NCBI GenBank assembly: GCA_903845125.1
Contig: CAIMWS010000164.1
Location: forward strand, 1 to 55,609
Length of the DNA: 55,609 nt
Source of the DNA: an uncultured Verrucomicrobiota bacterium
GTDB taxonomy: Bacteria; Verrucomicrobiota; Verrucomicrobiia; Limisphaerales; UBA1319
Direction: 5' to 3'
Under the pieces are notes generated by a model. It saw only the letters and a program-made list of their open reading frames with translations. It made no database searches and was not told the DNA's origin. Below are positions 53,188 through 55,609 of this stretch, piece by piece; positions within the stretch are counted from its first letter, which is position 1, and the number at the start of each line of letters is the position of its first letter. The position numbers were made by a program, and so were the translations under genes.

Positions 53188-55338
53188 ATGGAAAACCAGA
53201 CGAATAATAACTCCATCAAGGCGAGCGGTTCCATCGAGGAGAATCTGAACCTGCGCTATTACTGGCACGTGGTTTTGGAACGCCGCTGGCTGGTGATTGC
53301 CGCCTTCATCTCGGTAATGATTTTATGTTCCATCTATGTGGTGAAGGCGCCCCGGGTATATGAGGCGGTCGGGCGGTTGCAGATTGACCGCGAAGCGGAA
53401 AATGTCGTGCTGGCGCGGGATCCGTTTGAATACGGTGGCCGCGAGCAGGATTACCTCCAAACCCAATATAAAAACCTTACCGGCCGCACTTTGATCCAGC
53501 GGGTGATCGACAAACTCAATTTGGACAAAGATCCGCGGTACTCGGTGTATGTTGACCGGGTCAAAGCGGTGTTATCCGATGTCACCGTGGCTCCGATACG
53601 AATCAGCCGTTTGGTGGATGTGCGCGTGGCCCATACCGAACCTAAAAAAGCGCAGGAGATAGCCAATACCTTGCTGACCATGTTCAAGGACGATAATTTG
53701 GCGACCAAGAAAGCCGCTTCCATTGAAGCCAAAAACAAACTGCAATACGAAGTGGAAAACCAGCAGAAAGCTTTGGAGGATGCCGAGCGCAAATTGCAGG
53801 AATACAAGGAGTCCATCAAGAACATCTCGGTTGAAGATTCCCAGAACATGATCCTGCTGGCCATGAAGCAGGCTGTTGAGCAGCACAATATCGCCCAAAG
53901 CAAAGCGGTGATGGCGGAGAAAATGGACCAGGAAATCCAGGATCTGATCAAGAACGGTGCCCAACTGGAAAGCCTTCCGGCCGTGGCCAATGATCGGTTG
54001 GTGCAGGAAATAAAGGGCAAATTGGCTGTTGAGAAGGCGGAACTGGAATCCCTTCTGAAAAAGTATAAGGATGGGTGGCCGGCTGTTTTCCAGAAGAAAC
54101 AAACCATTTCCTCGCTTGAGAAATCGCTCAAGGACCATGCGGAAAAGCTGGTGCAAGCCATTCGTGCCGAGGCCCAAATCACCCGCAGCCAGGAGGCCAG
54201 CATGGCGGCGGTGGTGAAAAAGTGGGAGCAGGATCAGCTTGAGTTGGGCAAGAACCGCCTGAAATATGAGGAGTTGAACCGGAAAGTTGAGATTCAGCGG
54301 CGGCAATACATGCAGGTGCTTCAAGCGCTCAAGGAGTTGGAAATTACCATTAATAACAAATCGAACAACATGTTCATCCGGGATCTGGCGGAGTTGCCTT
54401 TGAAGCCGGTCAAACCGCGTGTGGTCCTTATCCTTGTTCTGGGGGTATTCGGTGGCTTGATGGTAGGCTTCGGCCTGGCCTTTTTCGTCAACTACCTGGA
54501 TGATTCCATCAAAACCCAGGAGGATGTCGAAGTTTATCTGCGTTTGCCGTTCCTTGGCTACGTTCCCAATATCAAATCCAACAGTGTCATCGAACGCGAC
54601 CTTCAGGCTCACGTGCATCCGCAATCGACCGCCGCCGAAAGTTTCCGGACCATCCGGGCGGCGGTGGCCCTCATGCCCAAGGCGGACCAGTTTCATATCC
54701 TGGCGGTCACCAGCACCATCCCCTCCGAAGGCAAATCGTTGCTGGTCTCCAACCTGGCCATTGTGACCGCGCAAACCGGGCTCAAAACTTTGCTGGTGGA
54801 TGCCGACTTGCGGCGTCCTTCCGTGCATAAAACATTCCAGTTGCACAGTCCCGTGGGATTGTCTGCCTACCTTTCCGAGAGCGTGCCTACCGTGGATGAA
54901 ATCGTTCATAACACGGAGGTGCCTAAACTGGACGTGATTTGTGCCGGCGCCATTCCTTCCAATCCTTCCGAACTGTCCGGTTCAGTTCGCATGAAGCAAT
55001 TCCTGGATGAAGTGGGCAAGCGCTACGACCGGATCTTTTTGGATTGTCCGCCAGTTTCTGCGGTGGCGGATCCCTTGGTCATAGCAGCCATGTCCGATGG
55101 TGTTCTGTTTGTCACCAAATTCAACAAAATCCGCCGCGAGCATGCCCGCAAATCGGTGCAAAGGATTCAAGATGCCGGCATCCATCTGCTGGGCGTAGTT
55201 CTGAACGATATCGATTTCGAAGGGAAAGACTCCTACTACTATTCCTATTATTATTACCAAAATCGGTATTACGCCAGCCATTACAAAACCAAACCGGAAA
55301 AGCAGATGCCGACTCCCACTCCGGCATCCAAAGCTTGA
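53188..55338 (+). CDS. Wzz-fused bacterial tyrosine kinase (BY-kinase)
   Basis: A 716-aa polysaccharide co-polymerase and tyrosine autokinase. Transmembrane helix 1 is at about 33-53 and helix 2 at about 412-434; the periplasmic region between them includes a long coiled coil (about 170-400). The cytoplasmic kinase has Walker A TIPSEGKSLL (K516), Walker A' VDADLRRP (D538, D540) and Walker B FLDCPP (D619). The C-terminus has a cluster of ten tyrosines between residues 683 and 698, the autophosphorylation sites that tune polymerisation. It controls chain length and export together with the Wza-like protein encoded 27 nt upstream. Confidence 0.93.
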   Translation: MENQTNNNSIKASGSIEENLNLRYYWHVVLERRWLVIAAFISVMILCSIYVVKAPRVYEAVGRLQIDREAENVVLARDPFEYGGREQDYLQTQYKNLTGRTLIQRVIDKLNLDKDPRYSVYVDRVKAVLSDVTVAPIRISRLVDVRVAHTEPKKAQEIANTLLTMFKDDNLATKKAASIEAKNKLQYEVENQQKALEDAERKLQEYKESIKNISVEDSQNMILLAMKQAVEQHNIAQSKAVMAEKMDQEIQDLIKNGAQLESLPAVANDRLVQEIKGKLAVEKAELESLLKKYKDGWPAVFQKKQTISSLEKSLKDHAEKLVQAIRAEAQITRSQEASMAAVVKKWEQDQLELGKNRLKYEELNRKVEIQRRQYMQVLQALKELEITINNKSNNMFIRDLAELPLKPVKPRVVLILVLGVFGGLMVGFGLAFFVNYLDDSIKTQEDVEVYLRLPFLGYVPNIKSNSVIERDLQAHVHPQSTAAESFRTIRAAVALMPKADQFHILAVTSTIPSEGKSLLVSNLAIVTAQTGLKTLLVDADLRRPSVHKTFQLHSPVGLSAYLSESVPTVDEIVHNTEVPKLDVICAGAIPSNPSELSGSVRMKQFLDEVGKRYDRIFLDCPPVSAVADPLVIAAMSDGVLFVTKFNKIRREHARKSVQRIQDAGIHLLGVVLNDIDFEGKDSYYYSYYYYQNRYYASHYKTKPEKQMPTPTPASKA

Positions 55339-55358
55339 GTGTGGTATGGAATTTGGGG

Positions 55359-55375
55359 GAGGCGCGAGCCTCTTT
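55359..55375 (+). terminator. Weak terminator-like hairpin after the BY-kinase gene
   Basis: GAGGC-GCGA-GCCTC is a 5-bp stem closed by a GNRA tetraloop and followed by TTT only. It lies 20 nt after the stop codon. It may attenuate rather than stop transcription into the next gene. Confidence 0.35.
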
Positions 55376-55519
55376 GAAATTAACTTGAGGCGGTTCTGAC
55401 TGCAGCGGGTGGTTGCTGGTGGCAGGGTATCCACCTTTTGATTGTTGGCTGCATTAAGCCCGAACTCGGAGATAGAAAATGAGGTCGTAATGCGCAACCT
55501 CCTGAGGCTATAAGGTTTA

Positions 55520-55609
55520 ATGCAAAACAAACCCGCTTCAGACTCGCACAAAACGACCCCCATCGAAATTAGCGCCCTGTTCGGCCGAGCAAAGCTTAAA
55601 GTGGACGAA
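55520..55609 (+). CDS. Partial gene running off the right edge
   Basis: An open frame of 30 codons begins with ATG at 55520 and has no stop before the window ends. AAGG lies 5 nt upstream. The visible peptide (MQNKPASDSHKTTPIEISAL, then a basic stretch FGRAKLK) is hydrophilic and not recognisable. Its position 181 nt after the BY-kinase gene suggests the next member of the exopolysaccharide locus, but too little is present for any assignment. Confidence 0.45.
   Translation, partial: MQNKPASDSHKTTPIEISALFGRAKLKVDE

Noticed and set aside
53572..54909. Long minus-strand open frame opposite the BY-kinase
   Set aside because: It is a frame shadow of a gene with intact Walker motifs, with no start signal or domain of its own.

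Overview
The window looks like a chromosomal piece of a Verrucomicrobiota bacterium, probably near Pedosphaera/Limisphaerales. This is inferred from gene content, not from a marker gene. The clues are stand-alone pseudopilins with a near-invariant [18 protein letters not shown] stretch, a secreted SBBP-repeat protein with three 'NDxFAN' modules, abundant sulfatase, (alpha/alpha)6-glycosidase, Gfo/Idh/MocA and ceramidase-like genes, and a MoxR/DUF58/VWA operon of the type common in Planctomycetes-Verrucomicrobia. The DNA is GC-rich and densely coding. I see no rRNA, tRNA, CRISPR array, insertion sequence or prophage.

Layout. (1) 1-14043, minus strand: a TPR/gluzincin gene, then six tightly coupled genes (MoxR ATPase, DUF58, BatA-like VWA, giant coiled-coil DUF4175-like protein, VWA + glutamine-amidotransferase-like protein, caspase-like protein). 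Successive genes overlap by 1-4 nt, which suggests one translationally coupled membrane machine. (2) 14374-19991, plus: secreted beta-propeller protein, cardiolipin-synthase-like PLD enzyme, CCA-adding enzyme. (3) 20056-36762: a carbohydrate-oriented region. It holds NagA-like deacetylase + GH95-like glycosidase (plus), a DapA/NanA-like aldolase with a pseudopilin (minus), exported MsrB (plus), a four-gene minus operon (two Gfo/Idh/MocA enzymes, a DegT aminotransferase, a ceramidase-like hydrolase), YggS (plus), and a plus-strand trio of sulfatase, (alpha/alpha)6 protein and CE1-type esterase. (4) 36841-41125, minus: a four-gene respiratory operon combining a b6/subunit-IV-type cytochrome b and a Rieske protein with a CydA-like protein fused to cytochrome c and another polytopic membrane protein; it ends in a Rho-independent terminator. 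(5) 41384-47171, minus: MoeB-rhodanese, CPBP intramembrane protease, SWIM-SNF2 helicase. (6) 47440-52385: a basic coiled-coil protein of unknown function, a lipoprotein, a second pseudopilin, a PpiD/SurA-like chaperone with a strong terminator, and an RluA-type pseudouridine synthase. (7) 52513-end, plus: the start of an exopolysaccharide locus (Wza-like exporter, BY-kinase, and the first 30 codons of another gene).

The two most unusual assemblies are the coupled MoxR/VWA operon, whose last protein has serine where the catalytic cysteine of caspase-like peptidases is expected, and the hybrid bc/CydA-like respiratory operon. Several genes without a Shine-Dalgarno sequence have a good -10 hexamer only 6-12 nt upstream of the start codon, which suggests leaderless or very short-leader transcripts. 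All functions are read from motifs by eye; no database search was run.
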